Below the pieces are notes generated by a model. The model was not told where the DNA came from, did not search any database, and saw nothing but the letters and a program-made list of their open reading frames with translations. Source: Sympetrum striolatum (taxonomy: Eukaryota; Arthropoda; Insecta; Odonata; Libellulidae). From it: a DNA stretch of 64,000 nucleotides. This document shows positions 35,110-50,400 of this stretch, in pieces. How positions within the stretch are numbered: position 1 is the stretch's first letter; every line of letters starts with the position of its first letter. Location: assembly GCA_947579665.1 (NCBI GenBank), contig OX388346.1:88600615-88664614 (forward strand). The letters run 5' to 3'. The position numbers and the translations under genes were made by a program.

Positions 35110-38100
35110 CTGACGGCACAGTAGAAGTAGTAGTAGTAGGTTAATAGAACTAAGTTAATCGGTCAACTGAAAAAACGCGTAACAAAGCGTTTCGTGATAA
35201 ACAAACACGTCGCACAGAACACGTCTGGGAGAAGCAGAAATCTTAAGAGAAGGAAGACGGCGGATTGGAATTCCTGGTTTATGTTTCTCCGGGAGACCAA
35301 GGATCTGAGAGGGATGAGGTTGCGATAACTGCCACAGTTTGTTAGGGATCGTTTAAAAATAGAAAATCAGAAATGGTTTCATCTCATTTTGGAAGGAAAT
35401 AGTTTGGTCTTTATACATTCCGATGAGTCCATTGTTTTTTTAACAAACCGTTTTATTTGTCCTCATAGTCTACTTATCATAAAATGGAGGCAATCGCTTA
35501 TGTTTGCTTCCGACTAAGTGAGACCTTTGCCCTTATCTGTGTTGAAATGGAGGACGTAAAATTATTTTGCTGTGTCGAATATTCTCTTGGGTTAACAAAG
35601 AGATGAGGATGAAGGTCGTTATCGGAAAGTCGGTCGACCAGCTGGAAATCGGCTGCGTGCTAACCAGAGACATGTCATGCAGCAAGAGAGAACAAAATAA
35701 TTTTACACCCTCCATTTACATTACATGGACAAGAATTTATAAAAGTATCCGATTTTAGATTTCACGTTGTATTCTCATTTCCCAGTATTTTGCTTATCCC
35801 GAGATTTCGGGATATAAGTATTCACATCCCGAAATTCTTCCATTTTTTCATGCTCCTGAGGCATCTCATGTATATTCGTGCAAAGGAGTGATTTAAGGTT
35901 TTTATTTGAACTTAGAAAGTGAACGTGTTTTTAATGTGTAAACAGATGAGGAGATAAAGCACATCGCAAGGTATCAGTTCATGGAAGGAGAATTCATATA
36001 TCTGCTTTCCTTTGTAGACTGAAATGAAGTTGTTCTTCCAAAATGAGTATAGAGGGAGTATAGCGAAAAAATTGCAAATATAAAAGGAGAAGTAAATAGA
36101 GTGCTCTCTGAGGAACGATAGTTTGAGAAAAAATAAAACATATCAGAAGGAATGGTGAAATGAGATAATAATGGAGGAAGGTATAGGTCAAATTAAGAGT
36201 AGCTGATGAAGGCATGTGCTTAAGGTTGCACATTAGTGTACACTTACCAACTTAGCAGGACGGCTTTATTCCATGATTATAAAATGAAAATAACCCTGCC
36301 GAAATGTAAATGATGTTAAAATTTATCGGCCCGTATGAATTTGCTTATTTCATATTACCTTATTTCCGAAAATGTAATAATCTATATTTAAATTCAACCT
36401 ATGCGAAATAATATAATTTGTTAATTATTGTTACAATCCTGGACTCAGCCCTTTCATCTAAAATTCTCAGCAGATCAGGGGTGTCCTACGACTGGACCTC
36501 GGGCCGGTGGCTCCATTTCGTGCGATCCACAGATTCTTTTCTGAAAGTTTCGTTCATTTTCTAAATTAAAAATTAATAACTGGAGCGGATAAAAACATAA
36601 TTTCGGTAAAATATGAATGTGAATCACGACTTGCAATTAATATATTCATGCAATGGGTTATTGAAATAAGGATTTTACAGGAGTCATTAATCCTTTGAAA
36701 AGCAGAACAGCACAGAATTGGCGAGCCGCGAATTCTTCATAGGATCTAATTTGGCTCATTCGCGATAAACACCCTCTGTTGTCGACCGTCGATTAATTGA
36801 ATGGTTTCCAATGTATGGCATAATTAGTATTTAGATTGATTACGAGGACTCAAATATTGGAGACTACCCTTTCCCCCACTCTCTCCCACCGCTCCTCTTA
36901 ACCCTTCCTCACCCTCATCCCTTCCGCTACCCACCGCCAGGCTCGCGTACGTGCCTTCGGAGCGCAGGTGGACAGGGAAAAGGGATGCAGATTCTTACCG
37001 CGGGGTGAGGGATGGAAAAAACGCCAGAGACGCAGCGCTATGCGCTTCAAGAAATATTCACACGCACGCTCTGAGCAGGGAAATATTTGGGTGGGGGCAA
37101 ATCATTGCGCGGAAGGAAAAAACTTCGGAGGAGTAAATGGTGTTGGTTTTTTTTCGCCGTATATATATTTTCGAGACTTGAGGTCTCTACCTCTCCGGAG
37201 TCCCTTCGACCAATCGCATCCACTGCCACCGAGGGTGATTATTGTTTTGGAAGGGGAGGTGGATAATTTGAAGGCGTCGGAAGGTGGGTAAAGGAAGTCT
37301 CCATCACGGACTGGTCCTCCCCACCTGCATTGGTCATCGGCGTTCGTTGGGACGTTCACCCTACCCACAATCCTCTGCTTCCGATACATACCACGTGAGC
37401 TCACCCATCCCACTTGTGCCATACTCAATTCTTCCGAGGTTGACAGGGCCATAAGACGTCCAGCACTCTAGCTGGAAGCTTCTCCCCAAGTATTTACAGC
37501 AAAGCAGTCGGATCCTAATGAGAATTCCTAAGTCTAGGAGAGCTAAATTATTTGTATAGCTGCTTTCCTCTTTCTTCTTCTCTGGAATATCTCTCATTAG
37601 AATACGTATTAAGAAAACTCCGGTAACCAGAAAGTATACGAGTACCATCGTAATAGCGGCTATTTACGTCGCCAAGTAATTTCTGTCGGCCTTCGCTATC
37701 CTCCCTCGTCCAAGGATCATTCGAAGATTACCCTCCACGAGGGAACAATAGAGAAGTGATCGCCCTTTTCCAGAAGGCTCATCGGTGGACCGGGAACAAT
37801 CGGAGAACTTCAGGTGGTCGTCCACGCCCCCGCTTCTGACAGCTGGTAAGTGTAACACTTTTTGTTAACCTACAAAGGATACATTAGTGTCAGATTGGCC
37901 CTCCGTGACCCCCCGCATGTTTTTATGGTCAACCCTGCGCATGTGGGCATTGATTGTCGCGTAAATAAGATAGGAGGGTGGATGAAGATGACCCTAGGGA
38001 TTTCCCACGATGCAAAGGCTTCAGCTGCCAATAATCGTCCCGTTGGGAAGGATGACCCTTCCTTTGTGTTTACATGTTTCTTTTAATGTTGCAGTTTGAT

Positions 38101-40510
38101 ATCCGTGGGGTGAGAATTGATGTCCGACATTCAAAGCTCGCATCAGAAAAACTTGAAATCTTTTTTTTATTGTCCATCTGGATAGCGAATAGGTGTGTGA
38201 TAGATGAAAGGAATGCTTGAAGTTATCGTGATCCGCTGCATGAATACGACCTATCAATTAGATGTAAATAATGAAGAGGACATGCATTCTAGCAAAAGTG
38301 GTCTTAGCCATCCTTGGCTTAAAATTATGTTTATGAAAGTAGGTTAATAGACTCGTTACAAGTGTCATCGTCAACTTTAATTCGTTTATGTGAGATTAAG
38401 CAGTACGAATGATATGTTTGTGTTTTCGACATCCGTTCATCTGCTTATTGCCTACGATGAAGAAAAATATGGATGTAATTCATGTTATGCATGTCAGAAC
38501 TTTCTTGTTTAATTCTAAGAAAATTATATTGCCATTTTTTCTTAAATCATCGGTAGCAGATTTTAAGCTGATTAAAAAATCAAAACTTCTTTGCCCACTC
38601 GAATAAAGCACGCTTAAATATAAATTTATGCGTAGTCTTGAACACATTCATCTGTCCACTCCTTAACTATTCAGTGACGTCCATGATACTGGTTAAATGT
38701 TTTCCATATGAGGCTTAATAAGCTTATTTTTGGGAGTAACAGAAGGTTTCTGGTGTTAATTATATTGTTTGTATAACAGGTGGTCAGCATATGAGCTGAG
38801 AGTATATTTTCATATTTATCAATGTATTTCAAATGCCAGATGATTTTTTTCCGAATTGATGCGTAAGCAATGCCGAGTTTCTGTCTTTTGGAGGTTTTGA
38901 TACTTTGTGCTATTTTCCTAGTGTCTTTCCATTGTGTATTTCCGCAATACCTCCCCTTATTCTGCGAAGTTTTTCTTACTGCTATTGTACACATTGATTT
39001 GGTAATCACTGCATCGTCAAAAATAAAGTACAGCGTGCTGCTACATGATCCGTTGATAGGAAATAACTTGGTGTTATCGATACCGCGATATATGAAATAT
39101 GGAAGTTGTCATACCTGATTGCCATTGAATGAGTCGTAAGAATAGGAGATGATATTCATCGCTTATCTGTTTGTAGTTTTTTCTGAGAAGTTTACTCTCG
39201 AAACAATGAGAGCAAGTACAGGCTGGAAAAGGGACAAAACTTTGAAAGGTGGATCTTAAAATATGGAGACACGTGCTCGAACTTAGCATCCAACAGTGTG
39301 CGAGGTCCTTTGAAGAATTAGCGACTCGCCTTCCTGCAGGTGCATCTCGACATCCTTTAGCGCACTACAGTAGAAATTTCCACTATCCTCCTAGACGTCG
39401 CACCAGACACATTTGTTTACTATATCTCCGAAAATCTCATTCTTTATATTTTCAGTTACTCTCTGTCGGAAATGGTAAAGACCCCCGTCCGATAATGGTC
39501 GCTAATTTGGGTGCTAACCAATGCTGAACTTTGGAGACATTTCTATAATGATCTCACTCTATCACGTTTTTTTATTAGCGCAGTGATTGAAAACCTTTTC
39601 TTTCACCTAGACAATTTTGGTGTATTTTTGAGAAAAGATTAGGTTGAGCCAAACTCGTTATTAAAAGAATACTTTTGTGTGAGCCAAGATGTATAAACAA
39701 AGTAAGACTGAGGCTGAGGCAGTGAAGTAGAACTAGAAAAGATATTCTTGAAAAAATATCTGTGTTCGATGTGTTGGTTTCAGTTGCTATATTAGCCTGA
39801 GCATGCATCTCCGAGCGTGTTTATATTTTTAGTATTTATTCAGTTAATATTCCATAAAACCCTGAGGGTAATCTCGGTTTGTTATACAAAAGATAATGCT
39901 GAATATTAACTTCTCGCTTGTTATTCATTCGTGCAATTAATTGTATTATTGACTTAGTGATTCTGGAATAAGATAACTTTCCAAAGCGACGTTCATCTGC
40001 TAATTAAGTTTTCAAGCCTTCCAAGAAACCCTTTGTCGCTCAAACTACGCGATTTAAATTGTATAACGCTCTCAAAATTCACGGTGCAGATCCATCCCAA
40101 CGTAGTCTTTCTTAAATATACATGGATATTGAAGAACTATTATGTATGAAACAAGAGGTTTTTGTGATGATAAACGCCGTATAGAGGTATATTCATTGAG
40201 TTTGAGAGGTAATATTATGAGATTTATGCAGAAATAGCAGCTCATTAGAATTCATTCTTAGGAGGAAAGTATTATACAAATAATCCGGCACTAATCTTTT
40301 GATTCTATTGTTACAGGTTATTCTCTCCTTTGAGTGGTTTATTGGTTCCTTATACGCTCTCTAAAAATGTTTTCAAATTAAGCATTAAAAGTCTAGGATC
40401 AACAGAACATTCCATACGAAGATAGACCTCGGTGAAGTGTTTATCGCAGACCCTTCCAATGACAGAAAATACTAAAATTGTCATGAGGTTTTAGTTCACA
40501 GCCAAAATAA
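35110..40510. other. Non-coding; CpG-rich patch at about 36.9-38.1 kb
   Basis: The patch at 36.9-38.1 kb has many overlapping open frames of 60-116 codons on both strands and CpG-rich composition. I recognise no protein family and no consistent splice-joined frame. A short AGTAGTAGTAG run lies at 35128-35140. The remainder is AT-rich. Confidence 0.5.
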
Positions 40511-40516
40511 TTTATT
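40511..40516 (-). other. Candidate polyadenylation signal for Arr2
   Basis: AATAAA on the minus strand is the first such hexamer I find downstream of the Arr2 stop codon. It would give a 3' UTR of about 0.9 kb. A variant signal closer to the stop cannot be excluded. Confidence 0.35.
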
Positions 40517-41435
40517 GATGACCTTCTTTTTTGTTCACAAACAAACTCATGACTTCGGAAAAAGCATTCAAGCATGATTACAAGTGACATTAACAAATCC
40601 ATTCAAATCATATAACAATCATACAAATGTAAGGCAAACCAAATAACTTTTACAATGTAACACAGGGAAATTTTTAACTAAAGTACAATCACTTAGGTTT
40701 AAAAATAACGCTATGCATTAGAGAAATTACCGTAAAACTAAAACTTTCCTTTGGGACTGTGCTGGAGTCATCTGAACTATTGCCTTTTTAAAAACCATAT
40801 CATGTTAACTAAACCGATAAACGTTAAACTTAGTGCGCTGAAGAACTAACATTTTCATCTATTATTTTGGAACCACTTCGGGAACAAAACGCATTCAATT
40901 CTGTACTTTTCTACGCACTCTTTCATTAAAAGCAAATATTTACAACTAGGCGTTCGATTTCCCACTTTTGACGACGAAGCATGTATATCAAAGGATTTGA
41001 CTTCTAAAGATATACTAAGCTGCCAATGCTGACGGCCTTGAGTCGGGGAACAAGGTGGTCGCGTTGTTAAGGATAAATTGACAAAGCTGTCTATGATGCT
41101 ATGCACTCTACGATGCAATAAACAGCTTCTATCGCAAAAGGACCGCTTGTAAGAGAACATCCAGAGAACATGGGAAATCTAACGCGTTTCATTCCACACG
41201 ACAAATTCGATTTTTCTACAGAATTTGTTTTCATTATGCGGATTACTATCTATACGTTTGGCGTCTTGTTTTCGTGGTTTTTTATGGGATAGGTAGGAAA
41301 GGTGAAAGAGACGAGTGGTTTGAAAAATGCTCTCTTTTTGGTCGACTTGGTAGGGTGATTCGTATAAGCTTTGCTGCGCATTCGCCTCCCACTCCTTCCT
41401 CCTAATATTTTTCGATGTTTTCTTGCTTGCATCTT

Positions 41436-44400
41436 CTATTCTGGTTCATTAAGACGGAGTCTGGCGAAATCTTCGAAGACAATGTTGTCCTCGTCGTCGT
41501 CAGCGTAGCAAGAATTCTCGTAGCGAGACCTCTCGATTGATTTGCTTTTCTTGTCGGCGTTCAGCTTCTCCCTTTGCTCAGATCCTGCGAGGAGAAAATC
41601 AATTTCGATGAGAATACGTAGTTAACATATTGAAGAGGGTTACATCCGGATATATATAATGTTGGGTTAGTTGGTGAATTCGCGTTATTATTTTTTTCAT
41701 CAATAAATGCTTCTCCTTAGTCATTTATTTTTTGGATGTAAATACCTTTCAGTGTTATTGAAGAAGATCTTTAAATGACATGTACATGATTCAAAACAAT
41801 TTAATCTGTTTGAACAGCGCTTGCTAATAAAGCGATCATAATTCATATTTTTCAAATAAATTGCAACTAACATATCGAAATCTGTTACTGTTAATTATTG
41901 AAAATTTGTGTATATTTTATTTTGAAATTAGCACAATTCAAAATTGACGTATTTCCTATTATAAGAAACAACTTGAACGCGATACTATATATCCAAAACA
42001 ACTAGATTCAAGTTTACCGTTTAACAAGACAATGAAAAAATATCGATTGAAGCATGTTTGAATAAATGAATTTTTTTAATATTTTTACTTTGGAGTTAGG
42101 TAATTTTCTAGCGATAGTATTCAAATTAGGATTCTTGTTGAGTATTAGCAGTTCCACGGGTTCATCTCACATTCATCAACTCAATATATTCAATTCTGTT
42201 ACAATCTAAATGGCTGCCTTCGATAAGTGCTCTTTTAAAATGGAACTGGTGTTAAAAATCTTCATCAAGCTCGGATGGAACAAAGGAGTTACATAATTAA
42301 CGCACTGCAGAGTCACCGAAGCCACTGCAGATGGCCCTATAGGTATGTGGTGGTCCATCACCAGTGTTGTTGGATTAATGCGATATGTTTTTTCTGCATG
42401 TCTGAGTGGTTGCCGCCTCGCCCAACCGGTCCCCTTTGAATCACGGCGGAGGGGATCAGCGAAGCCAAAGGACTTTTTACCACGTCCCAGATGCTTTCGC
42501 AGCTGTGGTTCCTCATCTCCTCTTCGCAACTTATTTCGCATGCGCTTTTTTTATTCCCGTTTTATATCGACCCCATAAACGAGTCACGGATAAAGTATAT
42601 GAAGCCGCGAAAGTCGCTTGCTTTTCTAAGCGCGGTTGTTTTTTCGGATTTTTTTATGCCCTCCTCGCCACGGAGATTCGCTTATTCTCTTTACGAAGTT
42701 CCTATTTTAATGCGATTAAGTGATACGGTCCTGATCGTGCATTGGAAGAGTTATGCGAGGTGTCGGCGGAAGGGTTGGCGGTTGCGAATTTAGGGAGCGC
42801 ATGAATTTCGCGTTGCGCCGGTCGTTGAAATCACCGTCATACGCACCTCGTCTTCCAAAGAGTTCGGTAGCTACCGTTTTGCTAACATTTCCAGCACCTC
42901 GAGGGGATCGTCTAGGCTCGGATTTCAGAAAACAGCAGGTCAGTGTTTTCTCTGTTGGGTATTGAATCACTTTTTCATGATTCTAATTATAATCCTACGT
43001 TTGTATTTGCTGTAAGAAATGACAAACTCAGAAAGGAAGCCCTCCGTTTCCTTAGTTTTAGGCAGAATTTCAGGATTACATATTTTGTGTGTTAAGTTAT
43101 GTAGGTAGAATTTCTCATTTTTTAAGAAAAGGATAAAGTCTGTGTTTACGTGTTTGCTTTTCTACATTAGAAAGAGAATAAGTTCAGAAAATTTATTCTA
43201 TTATATTTTGATGCTTAATTCAAAGAATCGATATTAGGCTCTCAGACAGGTGTTAATATTGGCAGAAAAATGTCCTTTTTGTTTTTATACTAACTAATAG
43301 CATTTATATAAATCATATGCCCCTATCATAATCAATATTATTTTTAGCAAAATTAACAAATTATATGGATAGATATAAGTCTAAAATGTTATCGACAAAT
43401 ATCGTATCGACTCAACGTAAACAGTCTGAATAATACAGATAAATATACCAATCAAATTTTAAGGGAATATATCTTAGAATATTCAAATGCTATTGGAGAT
43501 TTACTTATGTTAGGAAATATTTCTTTTTCGGTGGTAAAATAATAAACAGAGATAGCAATTAATTTGAGGAAGAATGTTCATAGTTACCTGGAGCTGGATG
43601 AAGGAGCTTAAACGGAACGTCAGTGCAAAGTTCTCCGCCAAGGGTCCCGCAGTGAAGCTTGATTCGGACGGAATATGATATAACGATACCCATCGCCTCT
43701 GATGGCGCTTTGCCTTCGCCTACTAAAGTTGAAGAGGCGAGATTCACGTCATCATCCTGTAAAAATTGAAAAACACGTTAGTGATTAAAACCGATATGAT
43801 TTGTTTTCTATGACTACTAGTCTTGTGTTTACATAAAGTAATTTAATTTTTATCCCAATGGCATTGCTAATGCTTAGAAACATTTAATTTTTATAAATTC
43901 ATATTATATCCTAGTCATATTCATCATTGTTTTATCTATGTAGAAAATTTAAAAATTGTCCAATTAGTGAACAAATTAACAAGACACTGAATTACCAGAT
44001 AAAGAATTCTCTAGGAATCCAGAATCTTGTTCCAGTCATAATACCATTCTTAATTTAATGTTGAAACCGGCGTATTTTTTACAATCCTAAATAGTTACTT
44101 TCTCTCCTTTTTTTGAAAGTCCGTAAAAATATCTGAATAAAATTCGGTAGTTTAAACTAATTTAAGAATGAGAGAAACGTCTTTGCTTAAGGTTAAATGC
44201 ATTGAATGTATTTTGCGAAGCATTTGCACCCAATGAATCATCTTTATTAATTTTTAGACTCAAGTTTCAAAGTGATATGAGAGTATATTGACCCATTTGT
44301 GACTATTATCACGCCACTATGATTTTTTGTCAAGTCAAAGCTATTTCATGCAAACGAAATATTAAAATATATTTAATACAGTTTTAGCAAAGTTATTAAT

Positions 44401-47400
44401 GAATCGCTACTTTTTATGCTTCGCCTCTCTTTCGCGTGTCACTATTTTCATATTACCTTAAGATGGCCGTCCAAGGCAATTCCTCGACGGTCCTTGTTTG
44501 AGGAGGCTAAGGGTACCAGATAGAATGACTTAGTGAGAGAGGCCCCGGGGGTTATAGGACATCCCTCGCGGCTCTCCAAGTTGGCCACGTGGCGCGAAAA
44601 CTGAGTGTTCACCATGGTGACCTCGCAATGCTGAATGATGAAGACCTTCACAGATAATAAAGAGCTTTCATTATAATTATTGAATGTATGCCTCTCGGCA
44701 GCTGTAATCGCTTTTCCGCTAATTAAGCAGCAGGAGCAATTTCTTCCCATTCCCGGTAGCTCTGCTCCATGTTTTAAATCAATGTGAATACAGTATGAGT
44801 GAGATTCGTTACGTACCATTACTACTATAAGATTTTCCTTACAACGGAGGCAAAATTTTATTATGATTTTTTTTCAATCAATATTCTCATAACCAAAGAA
44901 CATAAACGAATCAGACAGCGTGCGATAGTTGCCCAAGTGGTGAGGAAGATTTCGCAACTTAGCGGTTAATAGCTATTTTCTCTTACCTTAATATTCTTGA
45001 CAGATTTTCTTGAATTGTTGGTGATAATGACGTTGGCGGTGACTTTTTCGCCGTGATAGTATATCTCCTTGTCGAGAGTGGCCTCGAGGTTAAGTTTTCC
45101 CTGAGAGAAGGTGAACCCCTTGGACACGAGGGAGCTGGGAAGACGGCGACCGCGGCTGACAGGCGCATATTGAATCTGAAAGAAAACTCTCGCTTAACTG
45201 ACTTCGATTTGATTTTAACATGCATGCTCTATTCCCGCTTCCTTCCTTAGTTACATAAGAAAAAACAATTTTATTGCGTGAGCTTCTTTTCCGAACATGA
45301 AGATAAGAAATATCTACAATTAATCAGATTGAAAATGTCTTTTTGAAAATTTTTAGACTTCTTGAAGATCAGTTTTCGGACAAAATCAGCGTTGACAAGC
45401 CTATCCTTATTTCAGTTATTGCTTTCCCTTAGATTTCTCTCTATCATACTCTTAATTTTTTATACCGGCTATTTTAATTGGTTTAGGTGGTTTAAATGGG
45501 TTAGATAGAAGAACAGATTTTAGTCTTAATCACGCCTAAATAAAGACGATTATTATTATTATTTTAAGGTATATCTAAAGTATGTCCGCTCAACCATCAA
45601 TAAAATGAGAGTTGTGGATATTACCTTCATCTATGATATGCTTATCTTTCTTCACTTAGTTTCACCAAGTGATCCAAATGATTGTTTTATTCGAAAGGAT
45701 TGATAATTGATGGATTAAATTATCTGGAGAATTGTTTTTCCAATTAAAATCAATCTTTGTGCTCTAAATAGGGATTAAATATGGAAGGATTTAAACAATC
45801 ATATTCTGGAAAATGATATGATTTTAAGATTGTACGCTACAGCTGAACGTATTTTTGTGGAATTCTGCTGAATTTTGAAAATTTTAGTGGATCATGTGTT
45901 GCTATAATACCGCCTTAATCTTGTTCCATGTATTAAGAAGACCTATAAGTAGATCTGCGGTAAAAGGAAAACCACTAAGTTGGGGTCATATTTTAACTCA
46001 AAGGTCACACAGAAGTGGCAAATTGTTCTTATTTGATCCAAAGATCGGTGTTTTAAAAGTTTGGCTCAAGATCTTAGCTTCATAAGTAGATTAAGCGAAG
46101 GGAATTCTTAGTAATTCTCCATCTCACAATATTACGCAATTTACAATACCACCCATATTTAGAATTAAATTGTGTAATTAAAAATGAAAAAAATCTGTAA
46201 TTTATGCCGTAGTCGTTCTTAAGAAAGCGGTATTTTGTATATTAAAACATTTATATATTAATTTTAATCCTATGAAATATATGAATGCACGAATATTACT
46301 TTTTCTTTTGGATTCCAAGAAATAAGGAATAAAAATATATATTTTCGTCGTAAACCACGATTTAAGTAAAAATTACGCATTTGACGTATGGCAGTATACT
46401 TTTTTGTGAGCTAATTTTTAATACAGAATGCTTTAATAGTTCCGGGGGATATTAAAAACTATGGAATCAAAGCTTTATGAAAGTAATGCTGTTTAATTTC
46501 GACAAATCTCTTTGAATTCAATATCATGATTGGTAAAATGACTGCTAACCGAACAAAGTAAATTATCAACAAAAATGAGGTGGATTCTCGATTAAATTCC
46601 TTGGACGCTTACAATTTGTAGAAGCAGAAATTTCCATTATTCTCTAGAATGTTACATCGTTTCGAATGAGTTCAATTATCACAATGTTAGATAGAAGTAT
46701 CAATGAAATTGCACAAGGAATAGAAAATGTCCTCGTATTTCTTAAAAGAGGGTGGTGTGACATACCACGCACAGCGTACTGTATGCTTAACCTTCAGGTA
46801 ATTGATGGATATTTGCTCACGAAATACTGGATAGTAACTAACCTTCTTGATGGCCAAAGTAACGGAGGACCGTTTATGTCCCTTGTCTTCGGGATTTTCT
46901 CCGACGTACGTCTTGATGGCGTATTCCACACCCAAGGGCTTACCATTGTCGTCTTCTCCGGCCTGCAGCGTGACGGAAGATGGGGAATTGGGCGGGAATT
47001 GGAATGTGAATGGAAATGAATTGGGACCCAACTTCTTCATCAGCCGCTCCTGGAATTAAAGAAATCATCGTTCGCATCAATACTGACAGACATCGTGGAT
47101 TTATCATGGTACGAAGATTTGAACGGAGATCTCAAAGAAATTATTTGATCGCATGGATTCATACAAATCTTATTGCAATTTTGTTGCAGTAGCTTGATTC
47201 TTAGAATGCAATAGAGGCTTCTTTATAGATACAGAGCATCGCTTAGATTCATTGAAACATATTTAATTTATTTCAATAAATATAATCATTGTATTTCAGT
47301 GTGTTTTCTACATGCTTGAGGGGATACCACAATGAATAAAATCACATAATTAAATAAAAAATAAAAATAATGCGACTTGTTGAAATCCATACATTTTCAT

Positions 47401-50400
47401 TGCTCCGCGAAAGAACAAAATGATAAAAACTACCAGCAAAAAATTGCATGGACTCCTAGATTGAAAATTTCATGGTATATATTCATAATATAAATATTGA
47501 AGAAAGATATGTTTTCCCTGTAAATCGTTCTCAAGAAATCTTCTCGGGATGACAACCAGAGAATGATAAAAATATTACACTCTGTAGTAAGTTGTAAAAG
47601 TTGGTATTTAAATCTTTCAAGCAGTTCTAATGCTTTATCAATGCTAGAACAGAGTATGGTTGAGTACCTTTACCCCTCAGTAACGACTGCCATTCGGCCT
47701 AGTTACCTCAGTCTACTCGTGTGCGAAGAATACATATATTTGCGAAAATTTGGAAGGCTATTAAATTACTCATTTTCAACTCTTTTTCTTAAATTTGGAA
47801 GGCTTTTAATTTATCCCTAAAATATATAAATCTGAATAATTGTTCAAATTCTAGATCTGCGTTCTTCTTAAGAAAACAACATTTAAGTATTTTACTGAAA
47901 TATATTTGACATTTCGAACGTTTTATATTTGATGAAATTTGCGCGAATCCTTTGTTGAAAGCTCATCGGAAAGGACGCAATGCTTCTGATTTTGTTCGAA
48001 GACCATCAAAATGAACGAATGAACAATATTGTCTTTAATAAATAACAGAGATCCAAATCTCAGACTGTTTCCGTCAAGTTAACGCTCATTGAAGCTTTCA
48101 ACGATTGTATGAATGATGAAAAATGAATGATGATGAAAAAAGATGATGAAAAATGCTCTCAGACGTAGGTTGGGAATCCTTGAAAGAAAGGAGATTGGAA
48201 GCTAGGCTGCGATTGCTTAATAAATTCAGGGAAACTACATTTTCCAAAGATACAATCGGTATCATGCAACCCCCCTGCTACGTCGGTCGATCCGATAATG
48301 ACCGTAAGTTAAGAGAAATAGATGCTAGGACGAATCGTTTTAGAGATTCATTCTTTCCGCGAACAATACGTGACAATAATCGAATAAGGAAGTAATTTAG
48401 ATTCAACTGGTGTTTACACCCCCTGCCACACGCCGAAAGGCGGCTTGTAGGGTATTAATGTAGATGTAGATGTAGATGTATGAACTAATTGAGAAGACAG
48501 CTTAAGAAGCGTTGATGGATTCGAGATACTTCCAGAGAGCATTTTAATCTATAATACATTAAAAACAAAGTGATCGCTAAGTGAATATTCTGCTATTCTA
48601 TTAGTAGACATTGTCTCACCTGAATTGGGGTAAGTTCTTGCTTGGTGTCTGCACCTGGAACAATCTGCCCCTGTGCGATCACCAGTTCTTTGCTGAACTT
48701 CACCCCCATGACCTCATCTTCCTCTCGTCCATAGCGGTATGTCGTCGTCACCTAAGATTCAGATATAGTGAGGGTAAAAAATGTAAGCGATGATACCTCA
48801 GGTGCTAGAAAAAACATTTCTATATACATCCTACTACAAATGATATGCACTCAAAGGCATTGAAACAAACATTATTACTGATGAAAAACAGGATTGAAAA
48901 AAGTCTGACGGGGCCGGGAAGCCCGTTTTTCCTTGAGATTTTTCCTGGGTGCACGCCCTTACGTGCAATATAGCTTTAACCCTTTTACTTTACTACTGAT
49001 GCTTATAATTTTAGTAACAAAAAATCTCCTTATCGTGCAAAACAAGAAAATATATTACTGATTTATACTAGTAAATCCGTTTCGTGTACTACAGCTCAGT
49101 TTCCTTATAATATAAGCGCAGGAGAAAATTGATCGCGTTCTAAGTCGCAAATTTGCACGCGTGAAGAGAAAAAATCGAGGGACACATTTATAGGAATATT
49201 ATTTGAGAAGAAAATGCCTGACTTTTTGCTGGTTTCCATTTTTTCTCGATGAATCAAAGTTTATTCACAAATGAAGAAACTACACATATCTTCTTATTTA
49301 TATACATATATACATTCCTATTTGCATATATATATACATTCCTATTTGCATACTATATTTAATATTACTAGTACTTAGTATTTAACTAATTATGACTGTA
49401 GAATGTAACACCGATTTGGTGATTTTAATGATTTAAAGCAGCCAGGGGCACCGGTATATATTTTTATTTATTTGGAAGTTTGAATAATTACTATCATTTT
49501 ACTTTTGAGTGAAAATATTTTAATAAATAATGTTTTTCAAATTTTGCTCTAAATTTTTAAATAATTTGAAGTGAATTTTCTGTCGTCTATTTTTATCTTC
49601 TTGAAGTGACATATAACGAGCATCTCTAAGCGTTTCTCAGGAATTGGAGTTCAACACTTCCACTTATCGAAAGCTATCTTTAAAGTGCAGTAAATTAATC
49701 AAACACAACACATTTATCGCATAATTGCTTCAAAGATTGCAAAGAAGACCAATTTCGAGGAAAAGCTCTAAAAAAGGGGTTTTACTCACCTGTCCATATA
49801 CTTTCCTTCCTTTGAGGTAGTCGCTTTCAACGACGACCACACCATCAATTGGATCGACATGGTCGAGGTGATCTGTGAAATCACGTTTTCCTAGGTAAAC
49901 TGTGACCTTACCTGTTGAACGAGGGAAAACGTGCCAAATTATTAAAAGAAAATATTTCCGTTTTTCTTTCACTTCGGAGAAGCACTACGAAAGGGATTCG
50001 AAAAAAAGGAGAAAATGTAATCCGATGTTTTCAACCGAGTTACTCGAGTAAGCCATGTTTACTGTAAAGGTAGCCGTTACTAATCCGATGATTTGAGTTT
50101 GTTCTTCAAAGAAAAGATCAACTACATAAACCATAGAACCACTGAATTTTTTAAACTCAGATTAAATATAAAATTGACGTTAAAATCTATAAAACATGCT
50201 GGAAAGAAACTAAGGCTCCTTAATAAAAAATCAGTTATAATATTATATCTGGAAGAATCCCCTTCGATTAATTATTTCATTAAATGACATTGGTTTCGTT
50301 CTCATGACTTGCTTTTCAAATCGCTATTTTGATTATTACTCTCTCATGGAAATTCCACATTTAATAAAGTTACATTAAAGGTATTCACTCAAGTGGAAGA

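Noticed and set aside
35128..35140. AGTAGTAGTAG run as the tail of a fourth SINE
   Set aside because: No SINE body or B box lies next to it; a simple trinucleotide repeat is sufficient.
37102..37452. A 116-residue open frame in the 36.9-38.1 kb patch
   Set aside because: Overlaps equally open frames on the other strand and has no recognisable domain.
46687..47040. A 117-residue open frame that extends past the arrestin segment
   Set aside because: Only 46843-47049 is arrestin exon; the C-terminal part of the open frame reads through the GTTAGT donor into the intron.
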